Source: Phallus indusiatus (Eukaryota; Basidiomycota; Agaricomycetes; Phallales; Phallaceae). From it: 64,000 nt of DNA. The notes beneath the pieces are model-generated. The model made no database searches. It saw only the letters and a list, made by a program, of their open reading frames with translations, and was not told the DNA's origin. The DNA is taken from assembly GCA_027605045.1 (NCBI GenBank), contig JAQFWX010000140.1, forward strand, positions 25,589 to 89,588, in the 5' to 3' direction. The position numbers and the translations under genes were made by a program. Each line of letters begins with the position of its first letter. Positions within the stretch are counted from its first letter, which is position 1. Positions 26,501-38,464 of this stretch are shown piece after piece.

Positions 26501-26959
26501 CTTCTCACAACAACAGGAACAGGACCAACAAACTCAGCCCCCTTCTTTCATCGCTCAAAATCGGGTCCCGTTGAGTCCTGAACTTCGTAGACGGCAATCG
26601 ACGATGAAGTCAATGTACACCGACCCATTTGTGGACGATGAAGAGTTTAATCCTTATGATGAATTCGATAGTGAGAACAGAAGGGGAGATGATGAGCAGG
26701 TTGAACGCGAAGGTGAACTGATTGCGGGAGAGAACGACACAACCTTAGGTGAGAGTCTCCTCCTTACTTTGGTTCTGAATTCAGCACATATCTTGATTTT
26801 TTTAAAAAAATAGTATCGCGATCATTGCCTTTGTCTAGCGATCAGCCCTCAGCTTCAAGTTCAGGGCCTAATTCGCGCACAGAAACGGAAGGTCGGACAT
26901 GGGCTGTAACGGAAGGCACGGTACTGCATGATAGCCCGGTGGATGAGCCAAATAGTTGA
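23568..26959 (+). CDS. Phospholipase B with membrane anchor and long cytoplasmic tail
   Basis: Eleven exons sum to 904 residues from the first in-frame ATG (exon starts 23568, 24104, 24377, 24676, 24905, 25055, 25145, 25395, 25689, 26431, 26814). The catalytic part carries SGGGFRA, a nucleophile motif GASGG with Ser127 (GLSGG in the paralogue), and Asp400 in LDDGG. The Cys-rich end CLKCAAIDRARN...CQQCFTRYCF matches the family. A helix, LFIALAVISLFLVGVCGFFAY (about 634-654), then crosses the membrane and is followed by RRGKRRKER. About 245 further residues include WNRRGGFQYYLDRVKSK and acidic, Gln/Pro-rich stretches. This replaces the GPI anchor usual for membrane PLB. The donor after 24314 is GCAAGT, a GC-AG intron. 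The true start may lie upstream. Confidence 0.9.
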
Positions 26960-29232
26960 TTCATGTAAATGACGTTCAGAGGAAAGTCTACTATGTTGGT
27001 TATTTGAAGACTCACGGCTGAGACGAGATTGAATGGACTCTACATACATATGAGGGTTTTTTTTTTGAAGACTTCTATTTTTATACACAGGGTTCTCTTA
27101 GCCCACTAACTTAATTTGCATTATTGAACTTTTCTTTAATTTCTTGAACGTTAGATGGGCGGTCGCATTATATAACTCGGAACAACTTTTGGTATAAAAG
27201 CCTAAACTTTGTCACGCTGCAGTATGCAATATACTAAGGGCTGTGCAAGGGCCCGGGAACCGCCGTCTTGGACGGGATACGCGCTTTATCATTTCTGTCG
27301 CCCTGTGGATTTTCCTTTGGCGTCTATAATTTACTGACCTGAAAATGGACCTGGGTACAGCTTCACTGCGGCCGCGGTCTTCAGTGAGTCTAATACCGAG
27401 CCAGTTCGCTGCGAGTTGTTCCTCGGACTTAGCCCTTGAGCCAGGAAAGAGCAAATACTGTTTTCTGAGGGCCACGCGTAAAAAATGTCTAAGATGACAC
27501 TAGTAACCATGAACCATTGCATACCCAGGCGGCTAAAAATATTCTATATCGTATGCACAATGTCAAATACAACATACAATTTGTGGTATTTACTGTATGT
27601 ATTCATTTCACGACACTAGAAAAGAGAAGTCACTACTAGTAAGTTATGCCAACAAAGGATGTTGGTGGGAAAGCAAGGATCAGTCTCGAGCCTCAAATCT
27701 GATGACATCATTGACATGACACAGGTCATGCCACTACAACACGACCCAACGGAACGCAGCACTAGCATAGAAAACAAAACTAGCTGTACATTTGACTTGG
27801 GTATACGCTAAATAGATCAAGTCTATTGTTTAATGAAGAGCAGCTCGAAAAGGGATAAATGAGCAATTGTACTGCAGTCTGGTATATTTTTCGTCCGAAC
27901 CCGAAATTGGTTAGGATTCCAGGAATATACCAGCTGTAATCAATCGCTGGACGAGTAAGTTGTTATCAATATAAACTCCACGACACTCTGAGTGCAAATT
28001 CAGGGATGATGAGTTCGTCAGTTATGATCGTCATGGTCACGAGCCAAACCAGACCTTTGCTAAGTGTCTAGTGTCCTCCTCCGAGTCCGCATTGGCAATG
28101 TACATCATTAAGACCCAGGTACTGGTACCTGGCACTCATGCTTCACCATCTGTGTGACAGTTGCGCAATCATGAGATCATGGTACCTTCTGACATGTCTA
28201 TAACAACTCTGGACGTCCAACAATATGTTGAGTGGTTCGAAAATATGTCTTAGCGAAGGTTCTGCTAAATAATAAATGTTCAAATAAGCCAATTTGATAA
28301 ATCACTGGTAGCCGGAGCGCGCGATAGGCATTTATTCAGATCGGCTAATCATAGGCAGTGCAGATGATTTTGTTCCGTTCTGAGGACATTTTTCCGGCCC
28401 TTTCACGTTCCCCTAACTTCAGACCTTTGATCCGAGTCTTCGTTTACACACGCCAAACCTTCGAAACAGCTTACTTCCATATTCAAGTTGGGAAAAAGCA
28501 CGCGTAATGGAGCCGTGATTGCTTTTTCACCCATCATTCGCGAAACGTGACGATGACAACTGATATTGAACTTGAAGATCAACATGTCTACTGATATTTT
28601 AGAGGGGTCTAATGAATGGCTTCTATAGCTGAGGAAGAGGTCATACGTCTTCAACCCCCAAGCTTGACCCAAAGCATTCTGTTCTATAATAATTTATATG
28701 TCCAATTGGACAGTAACTCCGAGTGCACTCGAGCAAGTAACTTCGTAAGTTGCAGGATCAAAGTCGTCGATTTGAGCCGGTGTCTATTAACAATCAAAGA
28801 TTCCGGGTTGCCACTAATGGAAGGACGAGTGATCTTCGGATCGGCGTTGCCGCGTTGAGCTTTCTTAATTAATGACGTCTCAGATCCCTGTCGTATGTAA
28901 GTAAGTATATCATGTGAAAAGATCAGCCCTGCATTGAGTATCTGTTAGTTGAGTATCGATACCGATACCTCACAATCCATTCTGTGCAAAATAAACCGAT
29001 TTCTTCCTTTCCCCTTACTATTTCTCAAAACGGGAGAAAAAAATGTCTTTTTCGTTCCTTATAGGAATTGCAGAGTCGCAGGGTTTGTCAAGACAAAAGC
29101 GTATAAAATGCTGGCGGTAAATTGAGTTTTACATTATCAAACACATCACTCGTTTTTCTCAAGTTCCCCAGAATATTCTGTCGTCTTCACAAAGCACATT
29201 GCCAGCGTTTATTCTACCTTAAGATTTCTACG
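26960..29232. other. Gene-poor spacer
   Basis: About 2.3 kb has no recognisable gene. An 80-codon ATG frame at 28616 has no motif and no homology I recognise, so it was not called. A TATA-like TATAAAAT at about 29102-29109 lies about 125 bases upstream of the small secreted protein start. Confidence 0.45.
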
Positions 29233-29481
29233 ATGCAATTTACTTTGAAAGTGGTTGTTGTATTCTTTTACACAGTTGCTATTATCTCTTCCGCACAGGC
29301 TGCGCCAACTGGTAAGGTCATTTGCTATATAACGAAATTATTTGTACTCACTTACATCTCAGCCGCAGAAGTATCAAGCGGGATGAATTCGGTAAATTAC
29401 AGGATTGACAATGCCTTGTCGAGAGTTGAGAAATTTACACGAACTTTGACAGCCAAAACCGAGATGCGGTGTGGTCGGTAG
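29233..29481 (+). CDS. Candidate small secreted protein (65 aa)
   Basis: Two exons (29233-29311, 29363-29481) join through a 51-base GT-AG intron to 65 residues. The first 23 residues (MQFTLKVVVVFFYTVAIIS...) form a clear signal peptide with a likely cut after AQA. The remaining roughly 42 residues are charged (VNYRIDNALSRVEKFTRTL), with a single Cys near the end (MRCGR). A TATA-like box lies upstream at 29102. Small secreted proteins of this size in basidiomycetes can be effectors, signalling peptides or wall proteins. The single Cys does not suggest a disulfide-stabilised effector. The stop is in frame right after exon 2; a further intron could alter the end. Confidence 0.5.
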   Translation: MQFTLKVVVVFFYTVAIISSAQAAPTGKVICYITKLFVLTYISAAEVSSGMNSVNYRIDNALSRVEKFTRTLTAKTEMRCGR

Positions 29482-29978
29482 CCAATCTTGTACGTATAAA
29501 TCGATTATATTTTACCTGCTCATATTTATATTCTCTCTTAGGCAATTAAAAAAAACAAAAATAAATACCTTTGTCTTTGTGGTTGCATCTTTTTCAGGGG
29601 TAAGTATTTCGTCTTGCTTTGGTAATAGACGAGTGGGAGACTAATCCCAATCGAACTCAGAATTCCATTCTGTTAGACTTCAAAGACATGATTCGCAAGT
29701 TTGTTATTTCGGTTATTTCGGTATTTAAAGACTAGTATCTCCTTATCTATATACCCAATTTGTAAATTTACCAGTTTAAAACGACGCTCGTAAGATATTA
29801 TCATACATGAAACGGCTTTCATATTATAACATTGGTTGATTGACTATGTAAAGCTGTATTTTCAGGCTTTCCATGCCTTCTTCACTGGGACGCGCAACTA
29901 GACATGATACAAAACAGTCAATAATAGGAACGGCGTCTCGCCGCCAATTGAAGATCGCATTACCATTAAAAATAAGCT
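29482..29978. other. Spacer between convergent genes
   Basis: About 500 AT-rich bases lie between the 3' ends of the small secreted protein gene and the dehydrogenase gene. A run GGTTATTTCGGTATTT is partly duplicated near 29710. No gene is seen. Confidence 0.5.
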
Positions 29979-31518
29979 TTACCTTTTTTCAAACGCGATA
30001 ACTTGTTCATTCAACCATTTTTTTAGCTGTTCTTGTACCTCTGCATTGCTCGCCCTAGGGTCTGCTCGACCAATCCGGGCCCAAGGTTGGAAAAACTAAG
30101 AGTCATTATTCTTAGCGCAGCTTGACAAGGCGATAAATAAAGAAGACTGGCTGACTTTTCCGTTAATTTCATCAGCTGGAACGACCGTCGCCGCAAAGAG
30201 AGAGGTGTAAGCCCCAAGGCTGTTTCATTGTCAGGTATCATAGATTCACATGAACTGGTAGCTAGGTGAACTTACGGTGGAGGATGAAACACCATATTTG
30301 ACAAGACTTGAGAGATTGAAGACATGTGTCTATATTTAAACCAGTACTGATTTTATTGTAACTTCCACCAAACAGACTTACCGGAAGATATTGGTTTTAA
30401 TATGGCCGGGATTCAAAGCGCATGAGACGATTTTATCTCCATAGTCTCGAATCAGAAAATTTGACATAAGGACATTCCCCTTAACGTATTCATTAAAGGG
30501 CATGTTTAAATTTGAAAAGACTGAAAACGCATAAATTTACCATTTTACTGACGCCATACAAGTTCCAGTTATTAGGAAATCCGAGGTTCTCGATCGCTTT
30601 CATCCTGTCTTCCCCGCCCTCGAGAACTTTCCAGTCTATACCTGTTTCTCCGGGAGACGCGAGTGTATGTATAACGGAAGATACGTTGATGACTCGAGCT
30701 TTTTCTTTATGGTAAATAGTGGAACGCTCCAGAGCAGGGAGTAAGAGGATCTATTATGAAGGAAACACGTTTTGGCTTTCCATCCAGAAATTCTCGAAGA
30801 GATTTTAAGCCTACAGTGAAATAGTAGTGCCCCAGCACATTGGTACCTATAACCATGGGCATTATGGGAAAGCCAAGAGGTGTATGTGATATTTCATACC
30901 GAACTCTGTTGAGTATGTCATCTCGTCATCCTAGCTTGGCGAAAGAGTTTCCGAGATATTAGCACTTACGAAGATCATATCCTTGCTTAGTTAGTAATTC
31001 AAATGGCGCAAGCATTACGCCTCTGAGAAATTATATTACTTTGTGTTTACCAATATGTCAATTAATAACTAGACATACGCGTTGTTAATCAAAATGTCTA
31101 CCCTTTTTTCTTTGACAAGTATCTCGGTTGATGCCTGTTTCACGCTAGCGAGATCGCTCAAGTCCAATTCCAAGACTAAGCTTTCTCCAATTATAAGTGT
31201 TTCTGAGGATTCGCTTTTTAATTCGTTCTGGATGGTTTCAACTGCTCTTTTGCCCTTTTCCACGTTTCGACATGCCAGATACACCTTTGCGTTCTTGCGT
31301 AACAGCTCTTTCGCGGTATAAAACCCAACACCAGAGTTCGCGCCTGTAACGATTGCAACCTAGATTGAATGAATGAGAGTCGAGATACCACAAAATGAGA
31401 TTGATGTAACTTTTCCTGTTAGATCAGGGATGTCTCTTTGTGGATTGAACGCAGATGCGGGAGGACATTGTTGAGACAACGATGAGTATGGCGCAATGCG
31501 GGCGAGAACGTTACCCAT
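29979..31518 (-). CDS. Short-chain dehydrogenase/reductase (retinol dehydrogenase-like)
   Basis: Ten exons (31518-31411, 31359-31079, 31022-30970, 30905-30900, 30846-30815, 30750-30541, 30479-30382, 30329-30276, 30219-30156, 30095-29979) sum exactly to 340 residues. The Rossmann dinucleotide motif TGANSGVG is at 41-48, NNAG ends the beta-4 strand, VINVSS holds the catalytic Ser, and YGVSK gives Tyr225 and Lys229. The C-terminus PWARIGRADPRASN...LNEQVIAFEKR matches fungal retinol-dehydrogenase-like SDRs, which use NAD(P)H on lipophilic alcohols or ketones. Substrate is unknown. Exon 4 is only 6 bases (AGTTCG) and is needed to give the conserved DLQFGTNVLGH. No signal peptide is seen. Confidence 0.9.
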
Positions 31519-33025
31519 GTGATCGTATGCCAACTTTAAGCCTAGGTGCATATAAATACTTTCTCCTTCTCGTGGGTTACAGAAGTCCTTATGCGTTCGA
31601 TCAACGATAATGAGATTCAAGCCAGTAGCTCGCTTTCAATGGCGACGTCGAATCCCATAATCAATTTGTATCACATGCACCACGTGCACATATATATATA
31701 ATATGTTGGTTCATTGATTTGCCGGCAATTGAGTCGTTGTTGCGGGACAATATCAGTCCAGTTATGTAGCACGCGCTTTACGCGGCTACGCCTTATAGAC
31801 TCTTCCCTGGCATGATCCGCGCCACGTCGAAGGATTTTTTTTGGCAACGGTGGGAGACATGAAGAGAAATTAGTTAAGAAGCGTCCATTATGTAACGTCG
31901 GAGTCTATGGTGTCGGAGTCTCTAAACGGAAAGGAAGATGCAATTGTCTATGTACTCCTTCCCTCACCGTCGTCGGCAGAAAACCCTCGCCGAAAAACTG
32001 GCGGAGGGGTATGTCTTGAACAACGGGTCTCGAAACTTGGAGGCTCAGTAGAGAGAAGGAATGACAGCAAGGATCGGCCAGTTCTGGTGAAAAAATGCAA
32101 GTTACGAGCCGATCCAAGAATCCATTGTTATCCATTAATCATTAATCACTTATGAAGCGCGGTAGTACTGTACGATCAGGTTTCGTGCTCTTTCTAAGGA
32201 AATCTTTACACGTGATTATTGCTAGTCAGAGTAGACTGGGAACTCTCCGACAAAATGCCCCAGTGAGGTGACCTTTCCGCGTTATATATCTATAAATTTC
32301 GAGCTTTCTAATCTATTTATAAAACACAATCCAAGTATTATATTCAAAGGCTTGTGTCGTCAAGCTGCGTTATCTCAGACTGTAACTAACTGCTCCGATG
32401 GAGAAGCGGCTAATCGTGAACGTGGTCAACGAAGTCTAGGGGAGTTGTTTCAATGATCCTTAGCTATTTGATGAGGTCAATACGTACTGATGTGATCCGC
32501 GACGGGCTACACAAGGAAAGTCCCGAAACGCGCGATATTATCGAGTCACGTTACACAACGCGTGGCTTCATTGTTCAGAAACTGTATATATACCAAACAC
32601 CATTATCTACAATAAACAACTGATTTCCCCCCCATATTTCCAAAACACACGAGCACTGGTTCCCGTATCTTTCCTGCCACACTCCTGAGGCGCTCTCTTC
32701 AGTACATCTCGATATTGATACTTATCCCTCTTGACAGTTAATAACTCCTGCCTATAATTTGGGTTAGAATGTACTAGCGTTCCGGTGACAATAATGGACT
32801 ATCTGAATATGTAGCCACCAAATTCGGCTGACCTCATGAAATCATTGTTACGCCGAGCGTTAACACCATTAATAAAAGCAGGGTAGATATTTCAACATTT
32901 ACATCAACGGAACAGCGGAACCACAAATATAGCTAAATTTTGAAACAAAAATACCGGGCATGAATGGCATCCAGACAAACCGACGAATCGAATGAGCTTG
33001 GTTAATACATTTTTTGCTATTGTAA
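31519..33025. other. Intergenic spacer
   Basis: About 1.5 kb lies between the SDR start and the 3' end of array copy A. No gene is recognised. An AT dinucleotide run with CACGTG nearby occurs at 31680-31705, just upstream of the SDR. An ATG frame at 31907 (82 codons) has no motif. Confidence 0.5.
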
Positions 33026-35020
33026 TTACGGAGTAGGAGGTTGCCAATTGGCGTTATACACTGGAGGCAACCTCGTCTGTATAATTCGACCTGCGTCGCT
33101 TTCTTGTAAATAGTACGTTTGAGTGATAAGAGTATTTCCTTGTGGCTGGCCCGATGGATCTCCAAGAATGATCGTCGGAGGGGGAGCATTCAATATCGGG
33201 CTTGGTGGTCCTGGAGCCGCATGATCCTGAGAGCTTGTTAGGGAATGTCTTGAGCCAACCGTGACAGACTCTGAAGGAGAATTGCTATGCAGCGTTGATT
33301 GATCGCTTGGTCGCGTGCTAGGCATAGATCTTCCCTCCAACCGACTTTTACGATGATGAGAAGGGTAGCTTACGATGCTGGAACCGGGAGATTGAAAACT
33401 GGATGAGGAGTCCTCTGTAATTCGGGGTAAAATGAAAGGCGATATGCCGGTATTAGTACTTCTAGATTCACGGGATAATATAGTACTTGGTCGGAAACTG
33501 CTCCGTTCTTCTTCGTTGGCCGTGGAAGAGCGGGAGGAGTAACGGCGCGAGCGACGGAGAAGAATGAAACCGACCAAAGCAAGAACTATTAGGCCGCCTA
33601 TACCTCCTACTACACCTCCAACAACAGCTCCAACCGGAAAGGATTGTGATTGTGAGATACTGGAGCTTCCGCTGCTTGTAGTTGTCGTTGATGTTGAGGA
33701 GGAAGTAGAGATTGAAGTTGTCGTCGGCACGGTGAATGAGGGATCGGGACTAGGAACACCACTGGCGAATCTACATCAATTGTCATAAAGGTCATTTCGC
33801 TTCAGTACTCAAACAAAAAACGTACTCCTGGCTACTCCGTACCACCGCGTAGTCAATGTAAAGAGGTCTACCGGCGTTGGTGACAGTATTGGTTAGTGTT
33901 ACAACATGTGTTTTGTTTTCATCTAAACCGTCCATGTAATAGAGTAAGGTTTGCGGATGTTGCTGTTGACTATTTAAATCCACGTTTGGACCCGCCAAAT
34001 CTCTTGGAAGTTGGTCATCAATCTGTACTTTGAATGGTGCGTTAACATAAAGCCCGTAAAGTTCCTGAAAGTATTCAAGTCATTCAGTTTCGAACTCGTC
34101 TTGAAAGTTAATGGATTAAGGCGTACAACGGAGCTTCCTTGAAAGAAGAACGAAACACTGTCTCCCGCCTGTGTGGACAAGTGCAGAGAATTATTCAAGG
34201 CTGTTCCAGAAAACATGGTAGACCAATCCGTAGAACTATTGTAAACAAAAAAGGAAGACTCGTCGTCAATCGTCACATTGGAAATGGGGCCATTGTAACT
34301 ATGAAAGAATATCCAGATTTGAGAAAGATGTGTTGTCTTTAATATCTTGCGTTTCGGAGTGTCAACTCACCCGGAAGGGCCAATCTCTCTGCCAATAGAG
34401 AAAAAGTCCACGTCGAAAAAATTCCCTTGGGAGGTAGGATTGTTGGTAATCACAGCCGTATGTTGCCCATAAGTTAAGTTTTGAGCGTTCCAAAGAGCGA
34501 ACTGAAAAATATTGTTGCCATTTCCATCCCCGGTGAACCCGGGTTCGTCGTTGTCCAGCACGACAGTGTAATTTCCGTGATTAGGTCGCTTCGCACTGCA
34601 TATAATGATTATGTTCTTCTCGACAATATAATTTCCGTTTGCGTCCCTTGGCTTACCCGTATAATGTTATGCTGTCACCTTGATTTCGAAATGAGCTAAC
34701 AAGTGAGGCGATGAGTAGAGTATCCTCACGTACCTAAGAAGGTCAAGGTGGCGGATGCACCAGCCGTGAAGGTCACCTTGAAAGATCCTTGTGAATAATC
34801 CGCAGCGAAAGAGTCGTTGGTCGGACTGCCTAGTAGCCGCGTGGTTGGTTTAATGAAGGCAAACTTTACGAAGAACCTTGCTCACCTTCCACCCACTGCC
34901 CTTCGGAATAACTTATGAGAGGCGATGGATCTAGCATATTTAAACTCTTAAAATCCCGACTACTTTGTGCTAACCAAGATGTCTAAATTTACCTTGAAAT
35001 GTGAAATTCAAAAATGTCAT
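33026..35020 (-). CDS. Array copy A: single-pass membrane protein, duplicated beta-type ectodomain, PPxY tail
   Basis: Eight exons (35020-34993, 34930-34886, 34829-34734, 34678-34657, 34595-34371, 34298-34127, 34064-33826, 33770-33026) give exactly 523 residues. The ectodomain has two related halves. Half one carries DPSPLISYSEGQWVEG, LYGAKRPNHGNYTV and LWNAQNLTYGQHTAVITN. Half two carries TIDDESSFFVYN, ELYGLYVNAPFKVQID and GLDENKTHVVTLTN. Many NxT/S sites occur. A Ser/Thr stalk (about 290-320) precedes the helix VGAVVGGVVGGIGGLIVLAL and RRSRR. The 175-residue tail ends with YLQESDAGRI and LPPVYN, a PPxY motif. Such proteins are frequent in Agaricomycetes; no function is established to my knowledge. 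No signal peptide follows from this ATG. Exon 4 is 22 bases. Confidence 0.88.
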
Positions 35021-36415
35021 CACAAAGGATGAAGGTAAAGAGGAAATAAGCGAAGAATTAAGAAAGGGAGGTAAAATATGAAGGAGAAAGGAATTTTGGT
35101 CGTACCGTGAGTAGAACAGTAAGCGCTAGAATCTATCAAAGCTATGATGGGCGCAATGAGTGGATCAGAACGACAGGCATCAACGAAGGGAAACATCCGA
35201 TTGGCCTAGTAAGTGTATGCACATAATGAACGGAGTGAACCAACGACCATCAAAATTTGATATGATTCCATCACCTCAATAGAGTCGGCGCGTTACGATT
35301 GGATTTTCGATATTCGTTAGGAAAATCACTCTTGCAATTGGAAGATAGACTCATCTGAGATATTCGGCAGTTGCTAAGAATGAAGGACGAATCATAACGG
35401 TCCATTTGGGGGTTGGAACTTGAAACTTGAAGCTGATATGAGCGTACATCTCGTCTCGATGTCGATCTGTATGTCAAATGTAAGCCATAAGAAGCCGTCC
35501 ACCTTGTAATTACCATGCGCTTTTGAGTAAATGAGTATTGAAAAACGTGTGCAGGTTGCTCCAACCTGAGACCCGAATGCAGGCCCCATCAAGCAAAGTT
35601 ATCGACTTGTCCACGTGTGTGTTATGTAATTATAATCGAATTCTTCCTCGTGATCGCTGCGCTGCCGCCTCTCAGGCTCTGCTCTCCTTTCAGCCTTGCA
35701 GTTTTCCTTCGGTTCGATTGGTTGAACATATATGGTTTCGAATATATTTTGAAAAAACCGCTTATCGCCGGTCTCATAATAATGAGTGTCTGGGTTCTTA
35801 AGCGTAGCCGCCGTACCCTTCATATTGCCTTCATCTCGTCAAGTAATCTGGCACATCTTTTGCCATATCAGATACAACGGTGTCTCCGCTCTTCCTGTTT
35901 GACGTGACGAACTCCATTATCCTCCAAGAATTCAAACTAGTCCGACGACGAAATTAAGTGAATTCACAGGGAAGGTGCATTGTGTCAACGAAGCATACTA
36001 GTAGGGCTAGTAGGGGGGTGCTTAAACCATCCTCAAGGGTTTTTGAGGTCAGCATATATGTATATGACTCTGTATTTTCACTCGATTGCTACTAATTTTC
36101 GTCCCGCAGACATCCTATTTCTTCTGGAAAAGAAAATATAGTAGGTTATGGATTTATAACCCAAGAGTTTAATACTAGACCTCGAATAATACAAGCCGGA
36201 CAGTCCTCTTGGCACACAAAGGAATTGAATAAGAAAATTTAGGATCACCAGCAGATTTACAGATGGGGTCAAGTCCGCAGCCTTGGAAAATGAAATTTAA
36301 ATATGCTATTTACTAGCGACCGCGATACAACATAATAATAATAATTTGGTATATTAGCGACTGCATGACCTTCTTTAATTATTCACACTTCACCATTACG
36401 ATAAATCGCAAGTCG
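35021..36415. other. Spacer between array copies A and B
   Basis: About 1.4 kb with no recognisable gene. It contains the promoter of copy A and the 3' flank of copy B. Open frames here (for example 35538 on the plus strand) lack motifs and splice partners. Confidence 0.5.
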
Positions 36416-38265
36416 TCAACCAACATTATACATTGGCGGCAGGCTTGTTTGCATGACTTGACCAGCGTCACTTTCTTGAATATATAATTGGGTGACAGAA
36501 GCATTCCCTGGTTGGCCTTGTTGGGCCGGCGGGTTTCCAAGGATTTCATTTGTGACTAAAGCTGAAGAAAAGTGGCTTTGTGGCCCTGGGGTTGATTGAT
36601 CAAGTGGTTGTGTAGGTCTTTCTTCCAGTGGGATTTTATGATGACCTGCGCTGGATCCTGGTCCTGGAGGCTGGAGACCGGATGTACAGCCCTCGTTGCC
36701 TCGGAAGAGAACAAAGGGCGTTATTCCGGCTCGTCCGGCTTCATTGTACATGACACTTGGCCCGAAATTTCCTTGGACTTTGTTCTTTGACTTGAAGAAC
36801 TGAGAATATTGATGGGAAAGGACGAATCCGAGCAAGATAAAAATTATCAATCCGCTCACACCGCCTACAACACCTCCAACAACTGCGGCAACTGGAAAGG
36901 GCCGTGACTGTAAACCAGCTGAGCTGAGGCCTTCGGTGTTTGTCGTTGATGATGTAGAGGATTGCGTAAGCGTTGAATTTGGCGTTGACGTGGTGGATCC
37001 AGAATTGAGATTAGGGCTGTTGTCAGAGATGGGACTGTTGTTAGAGAATCTATAGTAATGATCATTAAAATTGATCGGTCTCTTCGAAGAAGACGTACTT
37101 CTGACTGCTCCAAACGACCGCGTAGTCAATATAAAGGGGTCTACCGACTCGGAGGTTGGTGAAAGCATTAGTTAATGTCACAATGTGCGTTTTATTTTCA
37201 TCTAGGCCGTCCATGTAATAGAGTAGAGTTTTCGGATGTTGTTGTTGTTCATTCAAATCTACATTTGGTCCTTGTAAAGCTCTTGGAAGCTGGTTATCGA
37301 CCTGCACTTGAAATGGTGCATTGGCGTAAAGTCCATAAAGTTCCTAAACAAAACAGATAGACAAAGTGAGTTCATATGTCTCTTTCTCGCAAGAAAAAAA
37401 GAGGCATACAATAGAACTTCCCTGAAAATGTAATGAAACACTAGCTCCGTACTCTATGGTGCTATGGAGGGAAGAGTTAACAGCGGTTGAAGAAAAGCTA
37501 GGTGACCAAGATCCGTTGTAGATGAAGAAGGGGGACGCATCGTCGATGGTTAAATTAAAAACTGGACCAGTATAACTGTGTACAAGCAAATTGAGCAGAA
37601 CATCCATTGAAACACGGGCATGTGTGTTAACCTACCCAGGTGGCCCAATTTTCCTACCTATCGATATGTAATCCACGTCTAAATAGTTCCCCTGAGAGGT
37701 TGGAAGATTTGTAAGTGTAACCATATGTTGCTCATAAGTCAAGTTTTGAGCGTTCCAAAGAGCGAGCTGAAAAATATCGTTGCCGTTTCCATCGCCAGTA
37801 AACCCGGGCTCGTCGTCGTCCAGCACGACAGTGTAATTTCCGTGATTAGGTCGCTTCGCACTGTATATTATGTTCTTCTCGATGAGCTCGACACAAGATG
37901 ACTTCTCGTCTCTTGGCTTACCCGTATATTGTTATACTGTCACCTTTCAACACTGAGTTAAAGAATGAGATATCAGATAAACGATCCTCAAGTACCTAAA
38001 AAGGTGAAAGTGGCAGATGCACCAGGTTCCGATGTCACTTTGAAAGATCCTTGTGAATAATTCAAAAAGAAACTGTCATTTGTTGGACTGCCTATTGAAT
38101 CGATGTCTATGTAATAGGCGTAAGTTTGAAGCGACACAATCACCTTCCACCCATTGTCCGTCTGAATAAGTTATTATTGGGGATGGGTCTATATAATAAA
38201 ACATTTTAATTAAAATCCGGCTCGAGTGTCGATTTACCTTGAAATGTGAAATTAAGGAAGGTCAT
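36416..38265 (-). CDS. Array copy B: paralogue with PPxY tail
   Basis: The start is MTFLNFTFQ at 38265 (exon 1 38265-38238) and the last exon is 37049-36416, about 486 residues in all. All exon junctions found in copy A recur at the same codon phases, including the short GDSITIYG exon. The ectodomain carries DPSPIITYSDGQWVEG, YGAKRPNHGNYTVVLDDDEP, FIYNGSWSPSFSSTA and LYYMDGLDENKTHIVTLTN. The helix is VAAVVGGVVGGVSGLIIFILLGF, followed by HQYSQFFKSKNK rather than an Arg-rich stop. The tail keeps YIQESDAGQVMQTSLPPMYN, so the PPxY motif is present at the very end. Copy B is closest to A and D in tail type and to C in half-two sequence. A SINE lies about 200 bases upstream of the start. Confidence 0.87.
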
Positions 38266-38464
38266 CTCGAGAAGTAAATTTTCGAAGGATGAAGAGATTA
38301 TGGGGTTATAGAACTTTTACATAGGCTCACAAAGGTCCGCAAAAATAAGGAATTAAATCTAGCTGTACAGAGACCGCCTGAATCCAGATGAGTCGAACGG
38401 TACTATTGATGGGTTTGAATCCTCGGAAACGAATTCGCTTAGGGTTCAGCTGTTTCAAAGCCTG

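Noticed and set aside
28616..28858. 80-codon ATG frame
   Set aside because: No family motif, no intron structure, no start context; isolated in a gene-poor spacer.
33564..33788. Plus-strand frame over the copy A stalk
   Set aside because: Antisense to the Thr/Ser stalk codons; repeats of Val/Glu are the complement of the Thr/Ser codons.
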